Part shown: one piece after another, positions 41,443 through 50,172 of the stretch
Layout: each line of letters starts with the position of its first letter
Numbering within the stretch: position 1 is the stretch's first letter
Position numbers and translations under genes: made by a program
Origin: an uncultured Clostridia bacterium
GTDB lineage: Bacteria; Bacillota; Clostridia; Oscillospirales; Acutalibacteraceae
Assembly (NCBI GenBank): GCA_937888485.1
Contig: CALAQQ010000144.1
Span: forward strand, 1-62,153
Reading direction: 5' to 3'
Length of the DNA stretch: 62,153 nucleotides
The notes under the pieces: generated by a model
Seen by the model: the letters and a program-made list of their open reading frames with translations, nothing else
Told to the model about the DNA's origin: nothing
Database searches by the model: none

Positions 41443-42812
41443 AAAGTTACTCCGTCTTTAAATATTGCAATTTCACGGTTGCCGAGAATTTCGTTTTTAG
41501 TCATTTCTCCGTCGGCAACTTTTTTTATAAGTTTCAATAATTCATCGGCTTTTGCTTCTTTATCAAATCCGTATGCGGAAAAATCAATCCAATGAGGCTT
41601 TTTGTTTGCGATTGCATCGTTTGATGCGATTTTGACTGTAGGCACAGCACCTCCGAGAGGAGTGCCTCTGCCTGTTGTGAAAAGTATCAGATGACAGCCG
41701 ACTGCCGCAAGATTGGTAATCGAAACAATATCGTTTCCCGGACCGTTCAGAAGATTCAGACCCGATTTTGTGACGGTGTCACCGTAATCAAGCACATCAA
41801 CAACGGGCGCAGTTCCGCCTTTCTGAACACAGCCGAGAGATTTTTCTTCAAGGGTAGTAATTCCGCCCTCTTTGTTGCCGGGTGAAGGATTTTCGGAAAC
41901 AGGCTGACCGTGGTCTTTGAAATACTGCTTGAAGTTATTGATAAGACTGACGCTTTTATCAAAAACATCTTTATTTATGCATCGGTCAAAAAGAACGGTT
42001 TCCGCACCGAACATTTCGGGAACTTCGGTAAGCACTGCCGTACCGCCCACAGCACAGATTTTATCGGTAACTTTACCGACAACGGCATTCGCAGTAATGC
42101 CCGAAAATCCGTCGGAGCCTCCGCATTTGAGACCGATTTTCAGCTTTGAAGCAGGCACAGGTTCACGTTTGTCTTTTGAAGCGGTTTTCTTTAATTCTTC
42201 AATCAGTTCAATACCTTGCGCGATTTCATCTTCACAGTCCTGAACAGAAAGGAATTTTACTCTTTCTTCATTCCAACTGCCGAGAACTTTTTTCATTTCG
42301 TGGATATTATTGTTTTCACAACCCAGACCAAGCACGAGCACACCGCCTGCGTTGGGATGGTTGATAAGTCCCCGCAGAATTAACTGCGTGATTTTCATAT
42401 CATCACCGAGCTGACTGCAACCGTAGGGATGTGAAAAACAGATTGCACCTGTTTTTTCGCTGAGTTGCTTTGCGATACTGTTCACGCAACCGACTGTCGG
42501 CACAATCCAGATATCGTTTCTGATACCGATATCACCGTTTTCACGGATATAGGCATTGATTGTGAACGGCTCTTCGGGGGTCAACTCCTCAAAATTTGGT
42601 GTATAATCATAAGAAAGAATATCGCCGAGTTTTGTTTTCATATTGTGAGAATGAACGGATTCGCCCTCTCTGACGTCTTCGGTTGCGTACCCGATTGGAT
42701 AGCCGTATTTGATTATATCCGTGCCTTTTCCGATGTCGCAAAGAGCGATTTTATGACCTGTTTCAAGGTTTACGCAGACGTTATCTTTTTCGTTTATTCT
42801 GACAGTATCCAT
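41439..42812 (-). CDS. uxaA: Altronate dehydratase (UxaA family)
   Basis: 457 residues joining the SAF-like N-terminal part (DTVRINEKDNVCVNLETGHKI) and the larger catalytic part (NGDIGIRNDIWIVPTVGCVNSIAKQL, SHPYGCSQLGDD, GLKCGGSDGFSGITANAVVG, TTGRGTPLGGAVPTVKIASN). UxaA dehydrates D-altronate to 2-keto-3-deoxygluconate. Galactarate and sulfolactate-type homologues share the fold, but the adjacent uxaB supports altronate. Overlaps both neighbours. Confidence 0.9.
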   Translation of the reverse strand: MDTVRINEKDNVCVNLETGHKIALCDIGKGTDIIKYGYPIGYATEDVREGESVHSHNMKTKLGDILSYDYTPNFEELTPEEPFTINAYIRENGDIGIRNDIWIVPTVGCVNSIAKQLSEKTGAICFSHPYGCSQLGDDMKITQLILRGLINHPNAGGVLVLGLGCENNNIHEMKKVLGSWNEERVKFLSVQDCEDEIAQGIELIEELKKTASKDKREPVPASKLKIGLKCGGSDGFSGITANAVVGKVTDKICAVGGTAVLTEVPEMFGAETVLFDRCINKDVFDKSVSLINNFKQYFKDHGQPVSENPSPGNKEGGITTLEEKSLGCVQKGGTAPVVDVLDYGDTVTKSGLNLLNGPGNDIVSITNLAAVGCHLILFTTGRGTPLGGAVPTVKIASNDAIANKKPHWIDFSAYGFDKEAKADELLKLIKKVADGEMTKNEILGNREIAIFKDGVTL

Positions 42813-44119
42813 TTCATCGTTTCCTTTGCACCGACAGTGTCAATTTTATTGTAATATTCAGCAATAATTTCGGTCATATCCGAAAGGTCAGTCTTCCATA
42901 AAGAGGTGTCCGCAAGAATTTCGGCAATACTGCCGTTTTTCATTGCTGATACAACGGATTCAGCATCCTCGGGATTATCATTTTTATAGAAATAAATAAG
43001 GTTTGCAAGAGCAAGTGTAAGACACCTGGGATATTTTCCGTTTTGCTCTTTGTATTCGAGAAGTGTGGGGAGTATACGCACAGAGAATTTACTCACGGAA
43101 TTCAGTGCGATTGAACGCCACTTGTGAGCAATAAACGGATTTCTGAAACGGTCAAAAACACTGTTTGCAAACGCAATGCTTTCTTCATTTTCGCCGATTG
43201 TGGGCAGAATTTCTTCTTTCATACATTTGCCGAGAAATGCAGAAGCAATTTCGTCGTTCATCGCTTCGCCGACAGTTTCAATGCCCGAAAGCAGAGCACC
43301 TGCAACAAGCGAAGTATGTGCACCGTTGAGGATTCGCACCTTTATTTTTTTATAAGGCTTCGCATCGTCTGTCCAGACAACATTGAACCCTGCTTTTTTC
43401 AAAGGCAATTCTTCTTCAAAATTGCCTTCTATAACCCATAGATGGAATATCTCCGCCGTATCAAGGAATTTATCGTCGGGGTGAAGCTCTTTTGTTTCGT
43501 CATTCGGATAACCCGTAACAATTCTGTCAACGAGAGTGTTTGCGAATTGATTTTCGTTTTCAATCCAATCGGCAAAACCCTTTTCAAGACCCCATAAATC
43601 GGTATATTTCAGAACGCATTTTTTAAGCTCTGCACCGTTGTTATCTATAAGCTCGCAGGGAAGAATTATAAATCCGTCAAGTCCGTTTTTATAGCGTCTG
43701 TAAAGAAGCTGTGTAAGTTTTGCGGGGAAACCTTTGCAAGGCATATCCTCAAATTTATCGGTATCATCAAACGCAATCCCCGCTTCGGTAGTGTTTGAAA
43801 CTATAAAACGGAAATCGGGATTGTCGGCAAGCGAAATATATTCTTCAAAGTTTTTGTAAGGGTCAACACATCTTGAAATTGACTCGATAAAATGATGTTC
43901 TTTTTTTATCCCGCCGTTTTCAATTCCTCTTAAATAAAGGTTATATTTGCTGTTTTGTGCATTCAGCAAGGCACACTTTCCGCCTGCTCTCGGCTGAATA
44001 ACAACGGCTTTACCGTCATAAAGACCTTGCCTGTTCATCACGTCAAGAAAGTAATCAAAAAATCCTCGCAGGAAATTGCCTTCGCCAAACTGAATTACCG
44101 TTTCTCTCATATCAATCAC
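42794..44119 (-). CDS. uxaB: Tagaturonate reductase (altronate oxidoreductase)
   Basis: 441-residue polyol-specific long-chain dehydrogenase: IQFGEGNFLRGFFDYFLDVMNRQ near the start, SNTTEAGIAFD near 110, LPCELIDNNG near 155 and the RILNGAHTSLV motif near 268 with the catalytic Lys/Asn/His region. It reduces D-tagaturonate to D-altronate with NADH. Fructuronate reductase UxuB is the close alternative, but the UxaA partner argues for UxaB. Overlaps uxaA by 19 bases and the dehydrogenase gene by eight. Confidence 0.9.
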   Translation of the reverse strand: MIDMRETVIQFGEGNFLRGFFDYFLDVMNRQGLYDGKAVVIQPRAGGKCALLNAQNSKYNLYLRGIENGGIKKEHHFIESISRCVDPYKNFEEYISLADNPDFRFIVSNTTEAGIAFDDTDKFEDMPCKGFPAKLTQLLYRRYKNGLDGFIILPCELIDNNGAELKKCVLKYTDLWGLEKGFADWIENENQFANTLVDRIVTGYPNDETKELHPDDKFLDTAEIFHLWVIEGNFEEELPLKKAGFNVVWTDDAKPYKKIKVRILNGAHTSLVAGALLSGIETVGEAMNDEIASAFLGKCMKEEILPTIGENEESIAFANSVFDRFRNPFIAHKWRSIALNSVSKFSVRILPTLLEYKEQNGKYPRCLTLALANLIYFYKNDNPEDAESVVSAMKNGSIAEILADTSLWKTDLSDMTEIIAEYYNKIDTVGAKETMKWILSE

Positions 44120-45131
44120 CGATTTTAATCAGAAGTTTTGCAAGTGTGCCGTCATTGTTTGCGAGTGCTCTGAATGCGTCAAGCGCATCAGCCATATCGT
44201 AAACACCGCTGACCATTTTCATAACGTCGGCTTTACCCGAAGCAACAATATTAATGTTGTTGATAAAATCATCTTTGAGAGCGTTACGGCTGCCGTGAAT
44301 GTTAAGCTCTTTTTTAAGAATAACGGAGTGAACAAAATTTGTTTCACGCTTGCCGTTACCTATAAGAATTATATTTGCGGCAAAAGCTACATTTTCGATG
44401 CAGCCCAGAAACGTCTCGGGAGCACCGCAAGCCTCGATGCAAACATCAAAGCCGTTGCCGTTTGTGAACTCTTTTGTAAATTCTTCAAGCGACTGATTTT
44501 TGGTATTCACAACCGCATCCGCACCATATTCCCCGGCAAGTTCAAGACGGTTGTCGAGAATATCCGCAACAACGATTCTGTTGCATTTCTGTTTTGCGGC
44601 AAGAAGCGCAAAAAGACCGATGGGACCTGCACCGATTACAAGCACATTGTCTGTTTCTTTGATTGTTGCACGTGATACGGCATGCTGTGAAATTGAAAAA
44701 GGTTCAATGAGTGCAAGTTCTTGTGCCGAAAGACCTTTTCCGTCATAAATTCTTTCAACAGGCATTGAGATATATTCGCAGAATGCACCGTCACGCTGAA
44801 CACCCATCGTCTGATTATCGGTGCAGCAGTTAACAAAACCGCGCTCACAGCTGTAACAACTGCCGCAGTTGAAATAGGGATTGCAGGTAACGATGTCGCC
44901 TGCTTTAAGTCCCTTGTCATTTTCGGGGATTGATACAATTTCAGCCGAAAATTCGTGACCGGGAATTCGGGGATAAGTTGTAAACGGTTGGTTGCCCGTA
45001 AACGATGCCACATCAGCACCGCAGATACCTACATATTTAACCTTAAGAAGTGCCTCGCCCTCTTTAACATCGGGCATAGGGATTTCTCTGATTTCTATTT
45101 CATTCGGATTCGGAATTACAATTGCTTTCAT
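44112..45131 (-). CDS. Zinc-dependent dehydrogenase, probably L-galactonate/L-gulonate 5-dehydrogenase
   Basis: 339-residue MDR enzyme: GICGADVASF (catalytic-zinc Cys), GHEFSAEIV (His-Glu), structural zinc CNPYFNCGSCYSCERGFVNCC, and the NAD-binding VLVIGAGPIGLFALLAAK. It resembles RspB/YjjN-type sugar-acid dehydrogenases. E. coli LgoD (YjjN) oxidises L-galactonate to D-tagaturonate, exactly the substrate of the next enzyme in this operon, so that assignment is favoured by context. L-idonate or sorbitol dehydrogenase are alternatives. Confidence 0.8.
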   Translation of the reverse strand: MKAIVIPNPNEIEIREIPMPDVKEGEALLKVKYVGICGADVASFTGNQPFTTYPRIPGHEFSAEIVSIPENDKGLKAGDIVTCNPYFNCGSCYSCERGFVNCCTDNQTMGVQRDGAFCEYISMPVERIYDGKGLSAQELALIEPFSISQHAVSRATIKETDNVLVIGAGPIGLFALLAAKQKCNRIVVADILDNRLELAGEYGADAVVNTKNQSLEEFTKEFTNGNGFDVCIEACGAPETFLGCIENVAFAANIILIGNGKRETNFVHSVILKKELNIHGSRNALKDDFINNINIVASGKADVMKMVSGVYDMADALDAFRALANNDGTLAKLLIKIGD

Positions 45132-45132
45132 T

Positions 45133-46338
45133 TTATCTGCCTTCTTCTATATATTTTTTGTTCCAGATTACACCCGTTTTAAGTGGCGCACCTTTGCAGA
45201 AAATTTTGTTTTCATAAGCACCGAGAGGGTCGCTGATGAACTCATCTTTATCAATCAGCTCAACAACCTCGTCATAACGGCTGTCAACAAGCACTTCAAT
45301 CGCCTTTTCCATATGCTCCTGACGGAAATTGATTGAAGCAAAAATCAGATGGTTTTCAAAGCCGAACGGCATTGTGTCATAAGAAACAACGGGACCCAAC
45401 GAAAAGCTGTTATACACACCGTTGCAGCCGAGAACTTTATGCTGAAAAGCGATTCTGTGCTCAACGTTTGAACCGCTTGTGCCGACAAACATCGTTGCTC
45501 TGCCGCCGATTTTTTCCATAATTTTTTCTGCGGTTTCTTCTTCTGAAAGACCGCTTGTGCAAAGATAATCCGCACCTGCGATTTCCTTTGAAAAAGTAAC
45601 CTTTTTGCAGTTTTCGTCGCTTCTGCCGACAAAAAGAATCTGTGCATCGGGATGATTGCGTTTAATCTGGTCGGCAATAAAAAGACCCGTCATACCCAGA
45701 CCGAAAACAACGGTTTTTGAGAAAATATTTTCTTTTGCAAGCTTGCGTGCTTCGGTTTCGGAGCATTTGTGCTTTGCCATTTCAACTCTGAAATTCTGAG
45801 CTTCGCCCAGATCTTCCATTCTTTCAAGCTGGAAGATTGCGCAGGCATACGGGTCGGCAAAGGAGAGTTTTTTTGCTACCGACAAAGGCAGTTTTTCAAG
45901 CTTTTCATATTTTTCGGGCAAGTGCAGAAGCATATCGGGGTTGAAATAATTCTTATCGCAGAAAAGTCCGTCAGCACCGTCACAGCCGTATTCAAAATAG
46001 GTTTCATCCTCTGTGTAACGGGTAGGGTCGTAGCTGTCACCGCCGCGGATGAGTACAATCGCAAAGCTGTTTTCGGAAGGCACCCACACAACGCCCTCGT
46101 GACCGTTGATGAGTCTGTTTTCTCCTTCGGGGAATTTTGCCGAAAGCTTGCCTTCTCTGCCCATTTTCATCAGTTCAAAGTCCGTTCCGCAAAAGCCTTG
46201 AAAAACGGGATGAGCTTCAATGCCTTCAAGCAAGGGCTCTCCGCGAAGCCTTTGTCTTTCGGGATTGATAAGGTTGATTTCGCCGTATTTTATTGGCAAA
46301 TCCCTGTCGTTCTGAAAATATGTACCGTAAGTTTTCAT
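45133..46338 (-). CDS. Glucose-dehydrogenase-like MDR enzyme (first step candidate)
   Basis: 401 residues, first gene of the operon. GFCGTDFELMKMG near residue 48 resembles the CGTDxEI catalytic-zinc motif of archaeal-type glucose/galactose dehydrogenases, and NGHEGVVWV follows. The Rossmann part starts VVFGLGMTGLFIADQI near 207 and the C-terminus (FASINFRQEHMEKAIEVL) is of the GlcDH_C type. There is a large insert between the zinc-binding region and the Rossmann fold. It could oxidise an aldose (for example L-galactose) to its lactone for the amidohydrolase. One base separates it from the next gene. Confidence 0.7.
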   Translation of the reverse strand: MKTYGTYFQNDRDLPIKYGEINLINPERQRLRGEPLLEGIEAHPVFQGFCGTDFELMKMGREGKLSAKFPEGENRLINGHEGVVWVPSENSFAIVLIRGGDSYDPTRYTEDETYFEYGCDGADGLFCDKNYFNPDMLLHLPEKYEKLEKLPLSVAKKLSFADPYACAIFQLERMEDLGEAQNFRVEMAKHKCSETEARKLAKENIFSKTVVFGLGMTGLFIADQIKRNHPDAQILFVGRSDENCKKVTFSKEIAGADYLCTSGLSEEETAEKIMEKIGGRATMFVGTSGSNVEHRIAFQHKVLGCNGVYNSFSLGPVVSYDTMPFGFENHLIFASINFRQEHMEKAIEVLVDSRYDEVVELIDKDEFISDPLGAYENKIFCKGAPLKTGVIWNKKYIEEGR

Positions 46339-46386
46339 CGAATCACCTTTAATTTTTTATATCTTGATATATAGTAACATCTTAGT

Positions 46387-46446
46387 TCGGTTTTGTAAAT
46401 AAATATTGTATAAAAGCGAAACAAAACCGATTTTTCGGTTTGTTTC
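46387..46446. promoter_or_regulatory. Three-arm inverted repeat upstream of the sugar-acid operon
   Basis: TCGGTTTTGT (46387-46396) is the exact complement of ACAAAACCGA (46421-46430). The latter can instead pair with the nearby TCGGTTTGTTT (46435 on) as AAACCGA-TTTT-TCGGTTT. Two mutually exclusive hairpins, or an operator with a 34-base repeat spacing, thus stand just upstream of the 45133-46338 gene on the minus strand. Confidence 0.45.
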
Positions 46447-46487
46447 CTGTTGTGCAGCAATGTCTGAGCTTGAAAAAAGGTGGATTT
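46438..46487 (+). repeat. 50-bp repeat related to the tail of the truncated spoVT-like gene
   Basis: GTTTGTTTCCTGTTGTGCAG followed by CAATGTCTGAGCTTGAAAAA and GGTGGATTT. The sequence at 50061-50111 is the same apart from about seven differences. In both places it adjoins a broken gene or an AbrB-type 5' fragment. Confidence 0.6.
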
Positions 46488-46496
46488 GTAACAGCA

Positions 46497-46527
46497 AAGA
46501 CTGCATGGATTATTCCGTGCAGTCTTT
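46497..46527 (-). terminator. Terminator-like hairpin after the flavoprotein remnant
   Basis: AAAGACTGCA (46497-46506) pairs with TGCAGTCTTT (46518-46527), ten bp, 16 bases beyond the stop of the minus-strand reading frame at 46544. Confidence 0.7.
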
Positions 46528-46543
46528 GTTATTGCATATGCAG

Positions 46544-47431
46544 TTATATTTTCTTCACACACTCGAAGGCGCTTCTTGTTGCATCGGCGATTCTGCCGAC
46601 CTTTTCGGCGTCACCGACAAGATAGGTGTTTACACCTGTTTTTTTCAGCTCGGTATAGAGTGAATTTTCGCTCTTTGCTCCGAGAGAAAGAATAACAAAA
46701 TCCGTTGAAACCTCCGATTTATTGCCCTTTTTATCTTCGATAACAATAGATTTTTCCTTGATTGCGGTGAGCTTTTTTGAGGTGAGAAATGCGGTATTCT
46801 TAGCTTCGAGGCGAGGCATTATATCGTTGATATGCTGATGCCATACACCCGGTGCGATTTCATCTGCCATTTCAACTATGGTCACTTTGTTGCCTGTAAC
46901 GGTCAGCAATTCTGCAGTTTCAAGACCCGTCATACCGCTTCCGATAACGGCAACTTTCTTGTTTTCGAGAATAACGCTGCCGTCGAGAATTTCCGTTGTT
47001 GTGTAAACGTTTTCACGGTCATAGCCGTCAATAAATTTCGGTCTTGAAGCATATGCACCCGTTGCACAGATAACGGCATAAGGCTTCATATTCTCAACCG
47101 TTTCTTTTGTAACTTCCGCATTCATCAAAAACTCAACACCGAGCTTTTTGCAGCTTGTATGCAGGTCCTCAATGCACCATAAAAGCTTGTTTTTATGAGG
47201 CGGTTTTACTGCAAGGTCAACCTGACCGCCGAGCTTATCGCTCTTTTCGGCAACGGTAACGGCAAAGCCTCTTTTTGCAAGAAGCTCTGCGGCGGTGAGT
47301 CCTGCGGGACCCGAGCCGACAACAAGAATTTTTCTTCCGTTTCCGTCATTTTTCAGCTCATATTTTTCGCTTCCCACAAACGGATTGACGGCACAGTATC
47401 CGTGGTCACCTATGTAAGCGTTATTCTGCAA
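46544..47431 (-). pseudogene. C-terminal half of an OYE-type flavin/iron-sulfur reductase (truncated)
   Basis: 295 residues. KILVVGSGPAGLTAAELLAKRGFAVTVAEKSDKLGGQ (FAD) and VAVIGSGMTGLETAELL (NAD) are the C-terminal half of 2,4-dienoyl-CoA reductase/BaiCD-like NADH:flavin oxidoreductases. The start GDHGYCAVNPFVGSEKYEL is the last Cys of the 4Fe-4S motif and its linker, so the whole TIM barrel and three cluster cysteines are missing. Full proteins have about 650 residues. The only start is a TTG inside a foreign 14-codon fragment (47421-47465). A free-standing reductase made from the remnant is possible but unlikely. Confidence 0.7.
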
Positions 47432-47465
47432 ACTTTCCGTGTTCTTTGTATGTATAAGCTATCAT
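47421..47465 (-). pseudogene. 14-codon N-terminal fragment of an alcohol-dehydrogenase-like gene
   Basis: After AAAGGT, ATG 47465 starts MIAYTYKEHGKFAE and stops. This resembles the first strand of zinc alcohol dehydrogenases (MKAYTYxEHGKF). It overlaps the start of the truncated flavoprotein in another frame, so it marks the left edge of a deletion that joined two different genes. Confidence 0.45.
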
Positions 47466-47466
47466 A

Positions 47467-48636
47467 TTATTTTACCTTTTTTAAAGCTTTCAACGTGACA
47501 ACCGTTGCACCGATTACTCCGAGACTGAGTGCGAGAAGTACAAACGGAGTTATGGAAAACGTTGTTGCGGAAGCGATATATCCGTATGCAAACTGAATTG
47601 CAAAACCGATGCCGTATGCACCGCTCATATGGTAACCCGTGATATCAGCCGAGTAATCAGCACCGAATCTTGACGGCACGCTGTGGAGCACACTCGGGAA
47701 TACGGGGCCGTAACCCATACCGATTAAAAGAAGACCGACAAGTGCAGTTTTGCCGATTGGCAGAAGAAGCACAACCATTCCGACCGCCGCAAGTGCCATA
47801 CCGCCCGTTACAAGAGTATCATCAGAAAGTTTCTCGGAAAGGAAACCTGCAATTATTCGGCTTACCATAATTCCGCCAAAATAGAGCGAAATCCATTTTG
47901 CGGCTTCGTCGGGAGAAACGGCAAGAACATTGACTGCATATGTTGCACCCCAAGTGCCTATTGTGAATTCGCCTGCGCAGTAAAGACCGAGCGAGAGAAT
48001 GCTTGTTACCATTCCCTTTTCTTTCAGCAAATCAAAAAAGCTTTTCTTGGGTAAATCTTTTTGCAGAGTTTCGGTTTCGGCAGACTTTTTCGGTTGGATA
48101 GTCCACTTTTTAAGAGAAGCCAGAATAATCAGAGCAATCGCAAACTGCAGAATCGCAATAACTCTGTATCCGTTTCGCCAGGTGCCGTTACCGCCGAGAA
48201 ATGCGGACATTACTATCGGGCTGATTGTAACACCGAGTCCCCAGCAACAATGAAGCCAGTTCATGTGCTTTGCCTTGTAGTGAAGCGAAACGAAGTTGTT
48301 CAGACCCGTATCAATCGCACCTGCACCGTAGCCCATAATGACGGTGCAAATCATCATCACAACGATATTCGGTGAAAAACTGATTCCGATAAGTCCGAGT
48401 GCAGTAAGAAGAGTTGAGAAAAACGTTACTCTGCCCGTACCGAATTTTCGCAGAAGCGGACCTGCAATAAAAGAAACACCGCCCGTGCATACACCCGTTA
48501 TGATGCTGTAAACGGATGCAAAGCTTTCGGGAGTGCCGAATTCAACGTGAACAACGGGCCACGAAACGCCGAAAAGCGAATCGGGAAACCCGAGCGAAAC
48601 AAACGCTATGTAAATAACAATAAGTAATGCTGTCAT
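47467..48636 (-). CDS. MFS transporter
   Basis: 389 residues with 12 predicted membrane segments: IAFVSLGFPDSLFGVSWPVV in the first, GYGAGAIDTGLNNFVS in the fourth, and a long central loop (KKWTIQPKKSAETETLQKDLPKKSF). The general pattern is that of sugar-type MFS permeases near FucP/YfkF. It sits upstream on the same strand as the sugar-acid operon, so it may import its substrate; the intervening gene is broken. Confidence 0.85.
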   Translation of the reverse strand: MTALLIVIYIAFVSLGFPDSLFGVSWPVVHVEFGTPESFASVYSIITGVCTGGVSFIAGPLLRKFGTGRVTFFSTLLTALGLIGISFSPNIVVMMICTVIMGYGAGAIDTGLNNFVSLHYKAKHMNWLHCCWGLGVTISPIVMSAFLGGNGTWRNGYRVIAILQFAIALIILASLKKWTIQPKKSAETETLQKDLPKKSFFDLLKEKGMVTSILSLGLYCAGEFTIGTWGATYAVNVLAVSPDEAAKWISLYFGGIMVSRIIAGFLSEKLSDDTLVTGGMALAAVGMVVLLLPIGKTALVGLLLIGMGYGPVFPSVLHSVPSRFGADYSADITGYHMSGAYGIGFAIQFAYGYIASATTFSITPFVLLALSLGVIGATVVTLKALKKVK

Positions 48637-48650
48637 ATTAATACTCCGTT

Positions 48651-49793
48651 TTAAGAATGAATCAGCGAGTCGCTCACTGCTTTTTCAAAATTGCGTGCAG
48701 ATTCGTTGCCTGCTCCGCCGTCAAAAAGAGAATTTTTCATATACACGGCGGCAATGTTGTTTGTGGGGTCAATCCAGAAATGCGTGCCGTAAGCTCCGCT
48801 CCATCCGAAAGCTCCGAGCGGTAAATTTTCATAATCTTCTCTGACTATTACACGCACACCGAGCCCCCATCTTTCGCTTGAAGGCATTATATCCTCGGAA
48901 ACAAAAGGCATGCGCATAAGCTTCAGCGTTTCTTCGCTGATAATCTGTTTTTCAGGTGTTTTTCCGTTGTTCAGAAGCATTTTTGCAAACTTTGAATAAT
49001 CGGCAAGTGTTGATACAAGCCCTGCTCCGCCGAGATAATGTGTTTTGGGAAAATCGGAGAAAACACAGTCATCATTCATTTGTTCATCGCAGTTTTTGCC
49101 GTCAATCCTATTATGCATGGCAATCATTGAATCCCATTGCTCCCTTGTGGGAGTAAACGTGGTGTTCACCATACCGCAGGGCTCAAAAATTTCCTGCATT
49201 AAAAAGCTGTGATAATCTGTTCCGCTCACTTTTTCGATGATTTTTGCCAATACGTCAAAAGCAGCGAACGGACTGTATTGCTGTTTTGTTCCGGGTTCAA
49301 AATCCAGACCGATTTTTGAATAGAACTCAACTGCAGAATCAATGCTTTTCTTGTCATTATAGGTCATTTTCTGCTCTTTTAAAGGCTCACTGCCGATTCC
49401 CGAAGTATGCGTAAGCAGATTGCAAACAGTAACTTCATTCTGCGCTTTACCCAAATCCGTCAGACCGTTCTGTGTGATTTGTGTGACGTGGATATCTTTG
49501 AAATCGGGCAAATAATCGGATACTTTATCATCAAGAGAAAGAAGTCCCCATTCAATAAGAATAAGTATTGCAGCCGCTGTAATGGGTTTTGTCATGGAAG
49601 CCAGGCGGAATATTGTGTTTTCGGTAACAGATTGAGTGCTTTCCGCAGAAACGTTTCCGAAGCATTTTTTATAAATCACGTCACTGCCTTGGATAACACA
49701 ATAAGCCGAACCGAACACTTTGTTATTTTCAAAGTCGTACCGAGCAGCTTTTTCAATATTATTTTTAAGCAATGTAATATCCGATTTGCTCAT
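48651..49793 (-). CDS. Serine hydrolase of the beta-lactamase class C family (esterase)
   Basis: 380 residues, no signal peptide. SxxK motif S-M-T-K in RLASMTKPITAAA near residue 67, a YSPF segment near 168 in the place of YxN, and GWSGAYGTHFWIDP near 337 in the place of the KTG box. LLTHTSGIG is also typical. Such cytoplasmic proteins are usually esterases (EstB-like) or D-amino-acid peptidases, not antibiotic-resistance enzymes. Fourteen bases separate it from the MFS gene, so they form an operon. Confidence 0.87.
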   Translation of the reverse strand: MSKSDITLLKNNIEKAARYDFENNKVFGSAYCVIQGSDVIYKKCFGNVSAESTQSVTENTIFRLASMTKPITAAAILILIEWGLLSLDDKVSDYLPDFKDIHVTQITQNGLTDLGKAQNEVTVCNLLTHTSGIGSEPLKEQKMTYNDKKSIDSAVEFYSKIGLDFEPGTKQQYSPFAAFDVLAKIIEKVSGTDYHSFLMQEIFEPCGMVNTTFTPTREQWDSMIAMHNRIDGKNCDEQMNDDCVFSDFPKTHYLGGAGLVSTLADYSKFAKMLLNNGKTPEKQIISEETLKLMRMPFVSEDIMPSSERWGLGVRVIVREDYENLPLGAFGWSGAYGTHFWIDPTNNIAAVYMKNSLFDGGAGNESARNFEKAVSDSLIHS

Positions 49794-49900
49794 TGGTGTA
49801 TCCTCCGTTTCTTAATTTATAATAACATATCAAATTCTAAAAAACAAGCAAACTCAATCTTTATCATAATTTGCGGTATAAATCACATCCTTTTGCAGAC

Positions 49901-50043
49901 AATAACATCAAGATTTGTCTGAAAAAGGAGAAAGATATAAAATGAAAGCCACAGGTATTGTCAGAAGAATTGACGACCTCGGAAGAGTTGTTATCCCCAA
50001 GGAAATCCGCCGCACCATGCGTATCCGCGAAGGCGACCCGTTA
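49901..50043 (+). repeat. 143-bp direct repeat, copy 1 (spoVT/abrB-like 5' module)
   Basis: Leader AATAACATCAAG, ribosome site, ATG and 34 codons of an AbrB-type gene. The copy at 61557-61699 differs at only a few synonymous third positions (for example AGA/AGG, GTT/GTC, ATC/ATA). Similarity stops sharply after GGCGACCCGTTA in both copies. The repeats bracket 11.5 kb containing the RiPP-type cluster and the giant GH2 gene. Confidence 0.9.
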
Positions 50044-50118
50044 ATGATGACATTAGGACAGTTTGATTCCTGTTGTGCAGCAATGCTTGAGCTTGAAAAA
50101 TGTTGGGATTTAAAATAA
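49942..50118 (+). pseudogene. Truncated SpoVT/AbrB-like protein, copy 1
   Basis: 58-residue frame from ATG 49942 with AAAAAGGAG upstream. Residues 1-34 (MKATGIVRRIDDLGRVVIPK, EIRRTMRIREGDPL) are the AbrB/SpoVT swapped-hairpin DNA-binding start. The sequence then changes to an unrelated MMTLGQFDSCCAAMLELEKCWDLK tail. True SpoVT continues with another strand and a GAF-like domain. The final hairpin strand is replaced, so DNA binding is doubtful, though a short functional AbrB-like peptide cannot be excluded. Confidence 0.75.
50061..50111 (+). repeat. Copy of the 50-bp repeat also at 46438-46487
   Basis: GTTTGATTCCTGTTGTGCAG plus CAATGCTTGAGCTTGAAAAA, beginning 18 bases after the 143-bp repeat ends. 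It encodes the foreign tail of the truncated AbrB-like frame. Confidence 0.6.
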
Positions 50119-50172
50119 CTTTTGAACATAAAAAAGCAGAGTTGTATTTTGAAGTGTTTTGATGTTGCAAAA

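Noticed and set aside
44664..44679. TGTTGCACGTGATACG, a parS-like sequence in the L-galactonate dehydrogenase-like gene
   Set aside because: Two mismatches to the palindrome including one in the inner half; far from the other sites, so probably chance.
48651..49793. Serine hydrolase as an AmpC antibiotic-resistance enzyme
   Set aside because: No signal peptide, and the YxN and KTG boxes are replaced; esterase-type relatives fit better.
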